Shown: positions 1-6,644 of the stretch, one piece after another
How positions within the stretch are numbered: the stretch's first letter is position 1
Layout of the letters: every line of letters begins with the position of its first letter
Source: an uncultured Lachnospiraceae bacterium
GTDB lineage: Bacteria; Bacillota; Clostridia; Lachnospirales; Lachnospiraceae
Direction: 5' to 3'
Assembly (NCBI GenBank): GCA_910577445.1
Contig: CAJTMZ010000068.1
Span: forward strand, 1 to 23,190
DNA: 23,190 bases
Position numbers and translations under genes: made by a program
The notes under the pieces: generated by a model
What the model saw: only the letters and a program-made list of their open reading frames with translations
Databases searched by the model: none
Told to the model about the DNA's origin: nothing

Positions 1-738
1 CTTGCGCAGATGCTTTCGGTTCTGTATTGTCTTTTTGTGATGGCGAAGGTGGACATTATCCGTCTGCGCAGAGAGGATTTTTGCCGGAAAGCCGGCGAGG
101 CCGGAACACTTTTGAAGCTGGGAATGCCTATGGGATTTCAGAATATCATCACGGGGCTTGGCGGGGTGATGGTGCAGAGGGTGATTAACGGTTTTGGGGT
201 GGTGTTTCTTGTGGGCTTTACGGCGGCAAGGAAGCTGTATGGCCTTCTGGAAACGGCGGCTGTCTCCTATGGCTATGCTGCTGCGGCCTATACGGGGCAG
301 AATATGGGGGCCGGGCTGATTGACAGAATCAGGAAAGGCTTAAGGGAAGCCGCTGTTTTAGGGTGCGTTACGGCTTATGCGATGTCATTTATTATGGTGG
401 TATTTGGAAAAGTAATTCTGGAAAGCTTTGTGACGGGCGGCGAAAGTGTGGTAAACAAAGCGGTGCAGGTCGGCTGCCGTTTTCTGCTGATACTGGCAGT
501 CTTTTTTCCGCTCCTTTATTTTCTGTATATTATCAGGTCCTGCGTGCAGGGAATGGGCAATACGTTCTGGCCGGTGGTTTCCAGTATGGTGCAGCTTGCC
601 ATGCGGCTTGCATGCGCGGTCTGGCTGACACGGATTATCGGGGAGAGCGGCGTGTTCTGGGGAGAGATTTTTGCCTGGATAGGAGCGATTTTGCTGCTAG
701 CGGTCGTATATCGGAAAATGGTGAAAAAGAAAACGTGA
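1..738 (+). CDS. MATE family efflux transporter, C-terminal part (5' end outside window)
   Basis: The reading frame is open to the first base of the window (LAQ precedes the first Met at 10), so this is the C-terminal half of a longer gene; a full MATE protein has about 450 residues and some 245 are here. The product is a polytopic inner-membrane exporter that would swap Na+ or H+ for drugs or metabolites. The repeat of the family is visible: a GMPMGFQN-like helix start near residue 37, then an ARKLYGLLETAAVSYGYAAAAYTGQNMGAG stretch, of which YTGQNMGAG matches the conserved Q-N-x-G-A-G segment of MATE proteins. Several hydrophobic helices follow and the protein ends in a Lys-rich tail, as usual. 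Substrate cannot be told. The tag gene starts 49 bases after the stop, so the two may be cotranscribed. Confidence 0.88.
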   Translation, partial: LAQMLSVLYCLFVMAKVDIIRLRREDFCRKAGEAGTLLKLGMPMGFQNIITGLGGVMVQRVINGFGVVFLVGFTAARKLYGLLETAAVSYGYAAAAYTGQNMGAGLIDRIRKGLREAAVLGCVTAYAMSFIMVVFGKVILESFVTGGESVVNKAVQVGCRFLLILAVFFPLLYFLYIIRSCVQGMGNTFWPVVSSMVQLAMRLACAVWLTRIIGESGVFWGEIFAWIGAILLLAVVYRKMVKKKT

Positions 739-787
739 TTGGGACGGGAGCATTAGGGCAAAATCCCGGACGGTGAAAAGAGGAAGA

Positions 788-1396
788 ATGGAAAAACAAA
801 GATGCGGCTGGTGCTGCGACAACGGTATCAATCAGAAGTACCATGACGAGGAGTGGGGCGTTCCCGTGCATGACGACAGGAAGCAGTTTGAATATCTGAT
901 GATGGAGGTCATGCAGTGCGGGCTGAGCTGGTCATTGATGCTTAAGAAAAGAGAAATTTTCAGAAAATGCTTTGATAATTTTGAATTCGAGAAAGTGGCG
1001 TTGTATAATGAAGAGAAGATACTTTCTATAATGGAGGAACCGGGCATGATTCGCTCCCGGCGGAAAATTGAGGCTGTCATTCAAAACGCCCGGCGGTTTC
1101 AGAAAATCAGAGAAGAGTTCGGCTCCTTTGACAAGTATCTGTGGTCTTTTTCGGGTTACAAAACGATATTGTACAGAGGGCATAAGGAGGGAAAGATACC
1201 CGCCAGGAACCGGCTGTCGGACGCGGTCAGCAAGGACCTGAAAAAGCGGGGCTTCAAGTATCTTGGCTCCGTTACGGTGTACGCCCATCTGCAGGCCTGC
1301 GGAATGGTCAACGACCATGTGGAGAGCTGTTTTATGTACAGGCCGCTGGTTGAAAGCTATCCGACAGACTATAGGGAGCCGGAAGACGAGGCATGA
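788..1396 (+). CDS. tag: DNA-3-methyladenine glycosylase I
   Basis: This cytosolic base-excision repair enzyme removes 3-methyladenine from alkylated DNA. The 202-residue protein has all the family signatures: RCGWC at the N-terminus, YHDEEWGVP near residue 17, a Glu in the MMEVMQCGLSW helix that matches the base-recognition Glu of E. coli Tag, KKRGFKYLG, and QACGMVNDHVESC near the C-terminus. The Cys and His of the N-terminus together with the His and Cys of NDHVESC are the Zn ligands known from E. coli Tag. I chose ATG 788 because an AGAGG ribosome site lies just upstream; an in-frame GTG at 773 would add five residues (MKRGR) that the family lacks. No promoter of its own is obvious, and the preceding MATE gene is close. 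Its length is normal for the family. Confidence 0.95.
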   Translation: MEKQRCGWCCDNGINQKYHDEEWGVPVHDDRKQFEYLMMEVMQCGLSWSLMLKKREIFRKCFDNFEFEKVALYNEEKILSIMEEPGMIRSRRKIEAVIQNARRFQKIREEFGSFDKYLWSFSGYKTILYRGHKEGKIPARNRLSDAVSKDLKKRGFKYLGSVTVYAHLQACGMVNDHVESCFMYRPLVESYPTDYREPEDEA

Positions 1397-1501
1397 AAAG
1401 AACCACGGTCGTGCGGATTCCGCAAATCCGGCATGATAAAGCCGTAAAATATAAAGACAGGTCTGCATCTGCCCGTAAAACAATACAGGAACAGGGAAAA
1501 T

Positions 1502-2188
1502 ATGGAACGTGAAATTAATTTACAGGAAATATCCGACGGAAAGCTTTACGGAATAAACGATATGGTAAAGGCGGGCTGCAATGACTGCGCGGGCTGCTTT
1601 CTGTGCTGCCGGGAAATGGGAAAGTCTGTTATTTTGGACCCCTACGACATTTTTCTGCTGGAGATGGGATGCGGATATTCTTTTGAGGAGCTGCTTGCAG
1701 ATAAGCTGGAACTGAACGTGGTGGATTATATCATCCAGCCCAATCTGAAAATGCAGGGAGACGGGGAAAAGTGCGGTTTTTTAAACGAGGAGGGCAGATG
1801 CGGGATTCATCCGTACCGTCCGGGCTTCTGCCGGATGTTTCCTCTCGGAAGAATTTATGAGGACGGGAGTTTTAGCTATTTTCTGCAGGTACACGAGTGC
1901 CCTCATCCGGGAAAAACCAAGGTGAAGCTGAAGAAGTGGCTGGGCATACCGGAAATAAGCCGATATGAAAAGTATATCGGGGACTGGCATTTTTTCTTAA
2001 AGGACATGCAGAAAATTATCCGGGATACGGAAAACGACGAGATTACCCGGAATTTGAATATGTATCTTCTGAATCAGTTTTATGTGCGGGCTTATGTGAC
2101 CGGAGAATCTGAGGGAACAGCCGGTTTTTACGGGCAGTTTTATGAACGTCTCCGGGAGGCGAAGGAGCGGGCGGCTTTTTACCGCTGA
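1502..2188 (+). CDS. YkgJ-family cysteine-cluster protein
   Basis: This 228-residue cytosolic protein has the Cys-cluster of the YkgJ / zinc- or iron-chelating (CxxCxxCC) family: C26, C29, C32, C35 and C36 in NDCAGCFLCC, followed by later Cys in EKCGFLNEEGRCGIHPYRPGFCRMFP and in HECPHP. In the family these residues are thought to bind a metal or Fe-S cluster, but no reaction is established. The GRCGIHPYRPGFCR segment is the most conserved part and is intact. The start ATG has a CAGGG ribosome site about 5-9 bases upstream. It lies 105 bases after tag, with a small imperfect hairpin (CGGATT/AATCCG) but no U-tract between them, so read-through is possible. The C-terminal 80 residues are helical and less typical. 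Confidence 0.8.
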   Translation: MEREINLQEISDGKLYGINDMVKAGCNDCAGCFLCCREMGKSVILDPYDIFLLEMGCGYSFEELLADKLELNVVDYIIQPNLKMQGDGEKCGFLNEEGRCGIHPYRPGFCRMFPLGRIYEDGSFSYFLQVHECPHPGKTKVKLKKWLGIPEISRYEKYIGDWHFFLKDMQKIIRDTENDEITRNLNMYLLNQFYVRAYVTGESEGTAGFYGQFYERLREAKERAAFYR

Positions 2189-2289
2189 AAAGGGAGATTA
2201 TTCATAAAAAGGGTCTGGTTTTTACGGGCCGCAAAGAGAGCCGCAGGCCGGGAGGGGCCGGGCGGAGTGTGCGGAAGTGAGGAAAAAGT

Positions 2290-2961
2290 ATGGAAAATCT
2301 GGAATCGTCAAAATTATTTCAACTGATAAACGATACGGAAACAGAGCGTATTTTAAAGTGTTCCAAGTCCGGAATGAAAAAGTATCCTGCGGGAACCTAT
2401 ATTTTTGAGCAGGGGGGACTTCCCACCAGGCTTTTTTTGCTGCTTTCGGGGCAGGTACAAATCTGTAAGGATTTTACATCGGGAAAAAGAGACGTGCTGT
2501 ATCTGGTGGAACCGGGCAATGTGTTCGGGGAAATCTTTCTGTTTGGCGACAGGAAAAAGTACTGGTACGACGCGGTGGCGGTGACGGACGTGAGCGTTCT
2601 GGAAATGCCCTGGGACTTTTTTTATCATTTCTGCTCCAATGCCTGCGACCACCACAAGCAGCTCACCCAGAATATGCTGGAAATTTTGTCCGAGGACAAT
2701 TTTAAGATGACCAGAAAACTGCATATCATCAGCACGTCGTCCCTGAGGGAGAGGATTGCCATCTGGCTGATTGATTCCATGAATGAAAATTCCGTGGTGG
2801 AGCTTCGCATGAACCGGGAACAGCTTGCGGATTTTCTGGGGGTTGCAAGGCCGTCTCTGTCAAGAGAGCTGATGCGTATGCAGAAGGACGGCCTGATTGA
2901 GGTGAGCCGTAAGGCGATTCGGATATGCGACAGGGACGCGGTGGAAATGCTGTACGGATAA
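2290..2961 (+). CDS. Crp/Fnr family transcriptional regulator
   Basis: The protein (223 residues) has a cyclic-nucleotide-binding-type beta-roll at about residues 20-130 (IFEQGGLPTRLFLLLSGQVQICK, then EPGNVFGEIFLFG), a long dimer helix, and a winged HTH at about 170-215 with MNREQLADFLGVARPSLSRELMRM as the recognition unit. It lacks the N-terminal Cys set of FNR and the cAMP-contact Arg-Ser-Ala of CRP, so its signal is unknown; heme/NO (HcpR-like) or a metabolite is possible. The recognition helix reads RPSLSR where FNR has RETISR. The loss of the Glu predicts a half-site other than TTGAT. GAGGAA lies just before the ATG. It is followed in the same direction, 190 bases on, by the grcA-like gene with a GTAAC-N4-GTTAC palindrome in its promoter, its most likely target. 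Confidence 0.92.
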   Translation: MENLESSKLFQLINDTETERILKCSKSGMKKYPAGTYIFEQGGLPTRLFLLLSGQVQICKDFTSGKRDVLYLVEPGNVFGEIFLFGDRKKYWYDAVAVTDVSVLEMPWDFFYHFCSNACDHHKQLTQNMLEILSEDNFKMTRKLHIISTSSLRERIAIWLIDSMNENSVVELRMNREQLADFLGVARPSLSRELMRMQKDGLIEVSRKAIRICDRDAVEMLYG

Positions 2962-3043
2962 ACGGCGTACGGGCAGTTGCGCCGCCGGTAAATTGTTCCG
3001 CCCGTTGAATGTTTTTATAAAAATACACAAAATTTTTCAGTAT

Positions 3044-3057
3044 GTAACTACAGTTAC
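3044..3057. promoter_or_regulatory. Crp/Fnr-type palindromic operator upstream of grcA
   Basis: The sequence is GTAAC-TACA-GTTAC, a perfect inverted repeat of two 5-base half-sites with a 4-base spacer, the geometry of FNR-family sites. Its centre (3050.5) is about 41.5 bases before the start point predicted from the TATTAT at 3080-3085, the usual position of a class II activator site, and no good -35 box is present. The regulator encoded immediately upstream is the obvious candidate; this link is inferred. Confidence 0.6.
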
Positions 3058-3079
3058 GGAAAAATCGCTTCAAACATCA

Positions 3080-3090
3080 TATTATATACT
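3080..3090 (+). promoter_or_regulatory. -10 region of the grcA-like gene
   Basis: Two overlapping -10 hexamers, TATTAT (3080-3085) and TATACT (3085-3090), lie 62-72 bases before the start codon in AT-rich DNA. The first would put the Crp/Fnr palindrome at about -41.5, the second at about -46.5. No TTGACA-like -35 box is seen at the matching distance, which fits an activator-dependent promoter. Confidence 0.5.
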
Positions 3091-3151
3091 CACAGAAACG
3101 AAAAACAGATGTAAAACAATAAATTGTATTGTGGGAAAGGAGTTAATCATT

Positions 3152-3391
3152 ATGGCAAATGTAGCACAGGTTGATAATTTGGTAAATCTTTTGGACGGAT
3201 ATGCAGAAAAAGGAGGACATCATCTGAACGTTAACGTATTAAACAGAGATATGCTTTTAGACGCTCAGAAGCATCCTGAGAATTATCCGCAGCTCACCAT
3301 CCGCGTTTCCGGATACGCTGTAAACTTTATTAAGCTGACACCGGAACAGCAGGCCGACGTTATTTCCAGAACATTCCATGAGTCTGTATAA
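3152..3391 (+). CDS. grcA: GrcA-like autonomous glycyl-radical protein (PFL C-terminal domain)
   Basis: The 79-residue protein is almost nothing but the C-terminal glycyl-radical domain of pyruvate formate-lyase: GGHHLNVNVLNRDMLLDAQ, then HPENYPQLTIRVSGYAVNF with the radical Gly at residue 54, and TPEQQADVISRTFHESV. In E. coli, YfiD/GrcA (127 residues) uses the same segment to replace an oxygen-damaged PFL C-terminus; the job here is presumably the same, needing the PFL-activating radical-SAM enzyme, which is not in the window. The start at ATG 3152 follows GGAAAGGAG at a good distance. The frame stays open upstream to 2993 but that part covers the promoter and lacks family similarity. It may instead partner a cognate PFL as a split subunit. 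A Crp/Fnr palindrome precedes it and a terminator follows. Confidence 0.88.
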   Translation: MANVAQVDNLVNLLDGYAEKGGHHLNVNVLNRDMLLDAQKHPENYPQLTIRVSGYAVNFIKLTPEQQADVISRTFHESV

Positions 3392-3480
3392 CCGGCGCGG
3401 TATCCCGCAAGGGTGAAAAATCGTAAATCATATTTCATAAACTGCTGCATTTTACACGGTATTATGCAGCGCATACAAAA

Positions 3481-3520
3481 AGAGAGAGCGGTTATCCTGT
3501 GATAACTGCTCTCTCTTTCT
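3481..3520. terminator. Bidirectional terminator between grcA and the OFA transporter
   Basis: Arms AGAGAGAGCGGTTATC (3481-3496) and its complement (3501-3516) form a 16-bp stem with one G-U pair and a 4-base loop. AAAA precedes and TTCT follows, so it could serve both convergent genes. Confidence 0.75.
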
Positions 3521-3575
3521 GATTACAATAAGCTGGCTGGCGGAGTCTTGCATCCGTTGTCTGCCGCTTGAATTT

Positions 3576-4901
3576 TTACTTCTTATCCGCTGATTTTTTA
3601 CCAATCATGGTAAAGCAGATAACCGCCGCGACGATGTAAAGGGCAAGCGTCACGTAAAGCACGGTCTGGTAGCCTACCGGATTTACTTTGATAATTTCTG
3701 TGGTTCCGTCGGCTAAGGCATGTTCCAAATCAACCTCTGAACCGAATTTGTTTACGATAAAGGTTGCCATCTGGTTTCCGGTAAGACCTGCAAAGGCCCA
3801 TGCGGAAAGGGTGATGCCGTGGATGGCGCTGATGTTCTTCATTCCGTAATGGTCGGAAAGGAGGGTGGGCACGTTGCTGAACCCGCCGCCGTAACCGGCA
3901 TTTACCACGAAGAGCAGGAGCAGTACGGTAATCATCAGAACCGTGTTTGCGCCCATATTGGTGATGCCTCTGGTGAGCACCACAAGCCCTGTGGCGGCAA
4001 TGGACAGGATGAAGATAATCTTATAAATGGTGTTTCTGTCCTTAAAGGTATCCGCCCATGCGGAGAAGCCAAGACGTCCTCCGGCGTTGAATACAGCGGT
4101 AACGGAGGAAAGCACGCCTACCGCGCTGGCAAGGCCGATACATTTTACAATCATTTTTTCCTGTGAAATCAGCGCAAGGCCGCAGGTAATGTTCAGGTAG
4201 AACATAATCCAGATACCGATAAAGGTAACGGGCTTTGCCTTGATAACGTCAATGGCGCTGGCGCCCTTTTCAGAGGAAGCAGGCTCATGCCATCCGGCGG
4301 GTTTTGCAAGAAGGACATGGCCGATGAACATCATTACAAAGTACACAACCGCCAGAATCAGGAACATCTTGTAAATTCCACCTTCGCCCAGGGAATTTAA
4401 AAGGGACTGCATAATGGGGCTTGCGATTGCCTTTGCCGCTCCGAAACCGGCTACGGCAAGGCCGGTGGCCAGACCCTTGCGGTCTTCAAACCAGAGCATG
4501 AGGGTTTTAACAGGGGAAAGATAACCGGTTCCAAGACCGACGCCCATGATAAAGCCATAGCAAACGTAAATACCAATCAGTGACAGCATGCTTCCGGGAT
4601 GGGAACCGCCGTACCAGATAAAGAATCCGGTTCCGGCCATACCGGAGGCAAAACAGATAGCCGCAATCAGCGAGGATTTGTGGATATCCTTTTCAACAAT
4701 ATTTCCGAGGAAGGCGGCGGACATGCCAAGGAAAAAGATGGCAAAACTGAACGCCCATTCGGTAGCTCCTTTGGAAAAGCCGATGTAATCGGCGATTTCC
4801 TGACTGAAAATTGACCAGCAATAAACAGTACCGATGCTGCAGTGAAGTAATAAAGCGGGTATCGCAGCCCTTACCCATTTGTTTTGTGGTAAGTTCTTCA
4901 T
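3576..4901 (-). CDS. OFA-family MFS transporter (oxalate/formate antiporter type)
   Basis: This is a 12-helix inner-membrane transporter of the major facilitator superfamily, OFA branch. The N-terminus NKWVRAAIPALLLHCSIGTVYCWSIF is typical of that branch, as are GLGTGYLSPVKTLMLWF with EDRKGLATGLAVAGFG (the MFS loop motif and helix 5) and the late NAGYGGGFSNVPTLLSDHYG stretch. OxlT, the known member, swaps oxalate for formate, but many OFA proteins carry other carboxylates, so the substrate is open. I prefer the start at 4901 (441 residues), which has a partial ribosome site (AAAGTGAG) at good spacing. ATG 4922 would add seven residues but has only A-rich sequence upstream. It converges on grcA, another formate-linked gene. 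A sigma-A type promoter lies at 4961-4988. Confidence 0.88.
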   Translation of the reverse strand: MKNLPQNKWVRAAIPALLLHCSIGTVYCWSIFSQEIADYIGFSKGATEWAFSFAIFFLGMSAAFLGNIVEKDIHKSSLIAAICFASGMAGTGFFIWYGGSHPGSMLSLIGIYVCYGFIMGVGLGTGYLSPVKTLMLWFEDRKGLATGLAVAGFGAAKAIASPIMQSLLNSLGEGGIYKMFLILAVVYFVMMFIGHVLLAKPAGWHEPASSEKGASAIDVIKAKPVTFIGIWIMFYLNITCGLALISQEKMIVKCIGLASAVGVLSSVTAVFNAGGRLGFSAWADTFKDRNTIYKIIFILSIAATGLVVLTRGITNMGANTVLMITVLLLLFVVNAGYGGGFSNVPTLLSDHYGMKNISAIHGITLSAWAFAGLTGNQMATFIVNKFGSEVDLEHALADGTTEIIKVNPVGYQTVLYVTLALYIVAAVICFTMIGKKSADKK

Positions 4902-4960
4902 TGTGTAGCTCACTTTCTTCATTTTTTTATTATGTATAATTTATAAAAACTTTATCTTTT

Positions 4961-4988
4961 ATTATACATTAGCAGTTGTATTTTTCAA
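4961..4988 (-). promoter_or_regulatory. Promoter of the OFA transporter
   Basis: On the minus strand there is TTGAAA (4988-4983), a 16-base spacer and a perfect TATAAT (4966-4961), with a start point expected near 4954 and an AT-rich leader of about 30-50 bases. Confidence 0.7.
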
Positions 4989-4995
4989 GTGATTT

Positions 4996-5030
4996 CGGGA
5001 AAGAATTGCGGCCGCACCCGGGAAAGAATT
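4996..5030 (+). repeat. 12-bp direct repeat upstream of trkA
   Basis: CGGGAAAGAATT occurs at 4996-5007 and again at 5019-5030 (23 bases apart, about two helical turns) in the space between the divergent OFA and trkA genes. The rest of this 250-base gap holds the OFA promoter and a very GC-rich stretch (5040-5090). I see no convincing trkA promoter in it. Confidence 0.5.
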
Positions 5031-5203
5031 AAAGCCAAGCGGGCAGTAAATCAGGCGGCGGCGCCCGGCGCGGCGTCTATGGGAAGCGCATATGAATAAG
5101 AGAGCAGGAAAAATTGCAAAAGAGGTGGCGGATAAAAGCAGTATGAGCTATAATGACTTCAGTGTTATTCACAGAATATGATTTTTTGGAGAGAGACATA
5201 AAG

Positions 5204-6586
5204 ATGAAATACCATAATGCTATGAATATTTTTATCGTGGGCGGCGGGGAAATCGGCGCGTCGCTTGCGGTACAGCTTGCGAAAGACGGGTATAAGCTTA
5301 CCGTGATTGACAGGGAGGGGAGCATTGTCGACAATATGGGCAACACTGCCGACGTCATCTGTTATCAGGGAAACGGCGCGTCCTATGCCACGTTGAAGGA
5401 GCTAAAGGCCAGCAACGCCGACATGTTTATTGCGGTTACAAATTCGGACGAGCTTAACATTCTGAGCTGTATGACGGCCCATATGATGGGAGCAAAGCAT
5501 ACGATAGCCAGAGTGAGGGATGTTGACTATGCCAGTCAAAACCGTTTTTACCGGGATAAGCTGGGACTTTCCATGACCATCAACCCGGAGCTTGCCACAG
5601 CCCTTGAGGTTTACCGGCTGCTTCGCTTTCCTTTGGCTACCAGGGTGGAGGTTTTTGCCGGAGGCCGGGCCGAGTTAGTGGAAATGTCGGTAAAGGAAGG
5701 GTCGCCCTTAAGCGGCAAAACGCTGATTGAAATCAATCAGAATATGGGAATCAACCTGCTGATATGCGCAGTGGTGAGAAACGGGGAGGCTTTTGTTCCC
5801 AAAGGCGACACGAAGCTTCATTCCGGGGATAAGCTGTATCTGACCGGAGCGGCGGAGGAGTTTCGGAAGTCCTTTAAAAAGTTAAAACTTCCGGTAAAGC
5901 CCTTGCAGTCCGTTATGATTTCGGGGGGAGGGCGGATTTCCAGTTATCTCGCCAACGTACTGATTAAGCAGGGGGCCACCGTCACCATTGTGGAAAAGAG
6001 CAAGGCGCTTGCGGAGGAGCTTTCCCGCGCAATACCCAAAGCGTCGGTGATGTGCGACGATACCCTCGCTTACTTTGATTCCATGTCGGGGGCCGATATC
6101 GCAAACACGGACGCCTTCATCGCCCTGACGGAAAACGACGAGTACAATCTGGTGGCGGCAATGTACGCGGAGTCCCAGGGGGTTTCCAAGGTAGTGTCCC
6201 GTATCAGCGCGAAGTCAAGGCTCAAGGTATTGCAGCCGGAAAGCAGGATTTGCACCATTTCCAGAGAGGACGTGGCGGCGGACAGAATTTTGGGCTACAG
6301 CCGTTCTCTGCTGAACGCGGAAGATAACGACGCGGTGGAATCGCTTTACCGGCTGATGGACGGAAAAATTGAGTTCATTGAGTTTAAAATAGATGAAAAT
6401 GACAGGAATTTAAATACGCCGCTTAAGGATTTAAGGTTAAAAAGCGGTATACTGCTTGGCTGCATTATGAGAGAAAACAAGACCATTATCCCCAGAGGTG
6501 ACGACGTGCTGCTTCCGGGAGACATGGCGCTTGTGGCAACCATAGGCAGACAAATTGTGCGTCTGGAAGACATTTTTCAAGCATAA
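5204..6586 (+). CDS. trkA: Trk/Ktr potassium uptake, TrkA regulatory subunit
   Basis: This is a peripheral cytoplasmic NAD(H)/nucleotide-binding subunit that gates the TrkH potassium channel. At 460 residues it is the two-lobed form: the first RCK-N domain begins with IFIVGGGEIGASLA near residue 8 (Rossmann GxGxxG, acidic residue in VIDREG), followed by an RCK-C domain at about 145-225. The second RCK-N begins with VMISGGGRISSYLA near residue 235, and a second RCK-C (FKIDENDRNLNTPLKDLRL ... PRGDDVLLPGDMALV) ends the protein. ATG 5204 is chosen because GGAGAGAG lies 8 bases upstream. The frame is open to 5153, and an internal ATG at 5222 has no ribosome site. It heads a trkA-trkH-psiE-like operon, with 58 bases to trkH. 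Confidence 0.95.
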   Translation: MKYHNAMNIFIVGGGEIGASLAVQLAKDGYKLTVIDREGSIVDNMGNTADVICYQGNGASYATLKELKASNADMFIAVTNSDELNILSCMTAHMMGAKHTIARVRDVDYASQNRFYRDKLGLSMTINPELATALEVYRLLRFPLATRVEVFAGGRAELVEMSVKEGSPLSGKTLIEINQNMGINLLICAVVRNGEAFVPKGDTKLHSGDKLYLTGAAEEFRKSFKKLKLPVKPLQSVMISGGGRISSYLANVLIKQGATVTIVEKSKALAEELSRAIPKASVMCDDTLAYFDSMSGADIANTDAFIALTENDEYNLVAAMYAESQGVSKVVSRISAKSRLKVLQPESRICTISREDVAADRILGYSRSLLNAEDNDAVESLYRLMDGKIEFIEFKIDENDRNLNTPLKDLRLKSGILLGCIMRENKTIIPRGDDVLLPGDMALVATIGRQIVRLEDIFQA

Positions 6587-6644
6587 GACGGATGTAAAAG
6601 ATATTTGACTACAATTTGAAAAAATGGCGGAAAGGCATTAGGAA

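Noticed and set aside
932..1483. Long minus-strand open frame opposite tag
   Set aside because: It lies wholly over a clear tag gene and its 3' flank, has no family resemblance, and reads as a shadow of the plus-strand codons.
2963..2984. CGGCG/CGCCG hairpin after the Crp/Fnr gene as a terminator
   Set aside because: Only 5 bp with a long loop and no following U-tract; transcription into the grcA region cannot be excluded.
2993..3151. In-frame N-terminal extension of the grcA-like gene
   Set aside because: It would cover the Crp/Fnr palindrome and the -10 box, lacks a ribosome site, and shows no similarity to the family, whereas ATG 3152 has an excellent site.
3444..3470. GCTGCAT/ATGCAGC stem after grcA as a separate terminator
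   Set aside because: Seven pairs with a 13-base loop and no U-tract; the much stronger hairpin at 3481-3516 serves this purpose.
5092..5181. 29-codon frame (MNKRAGKIAKEV...) before trkA, possible leader peptide
   Set aside because: The ribosome site is weak (GGGAAG five bases from the ATG) and there is no attenuator or similar structure; too little to call.
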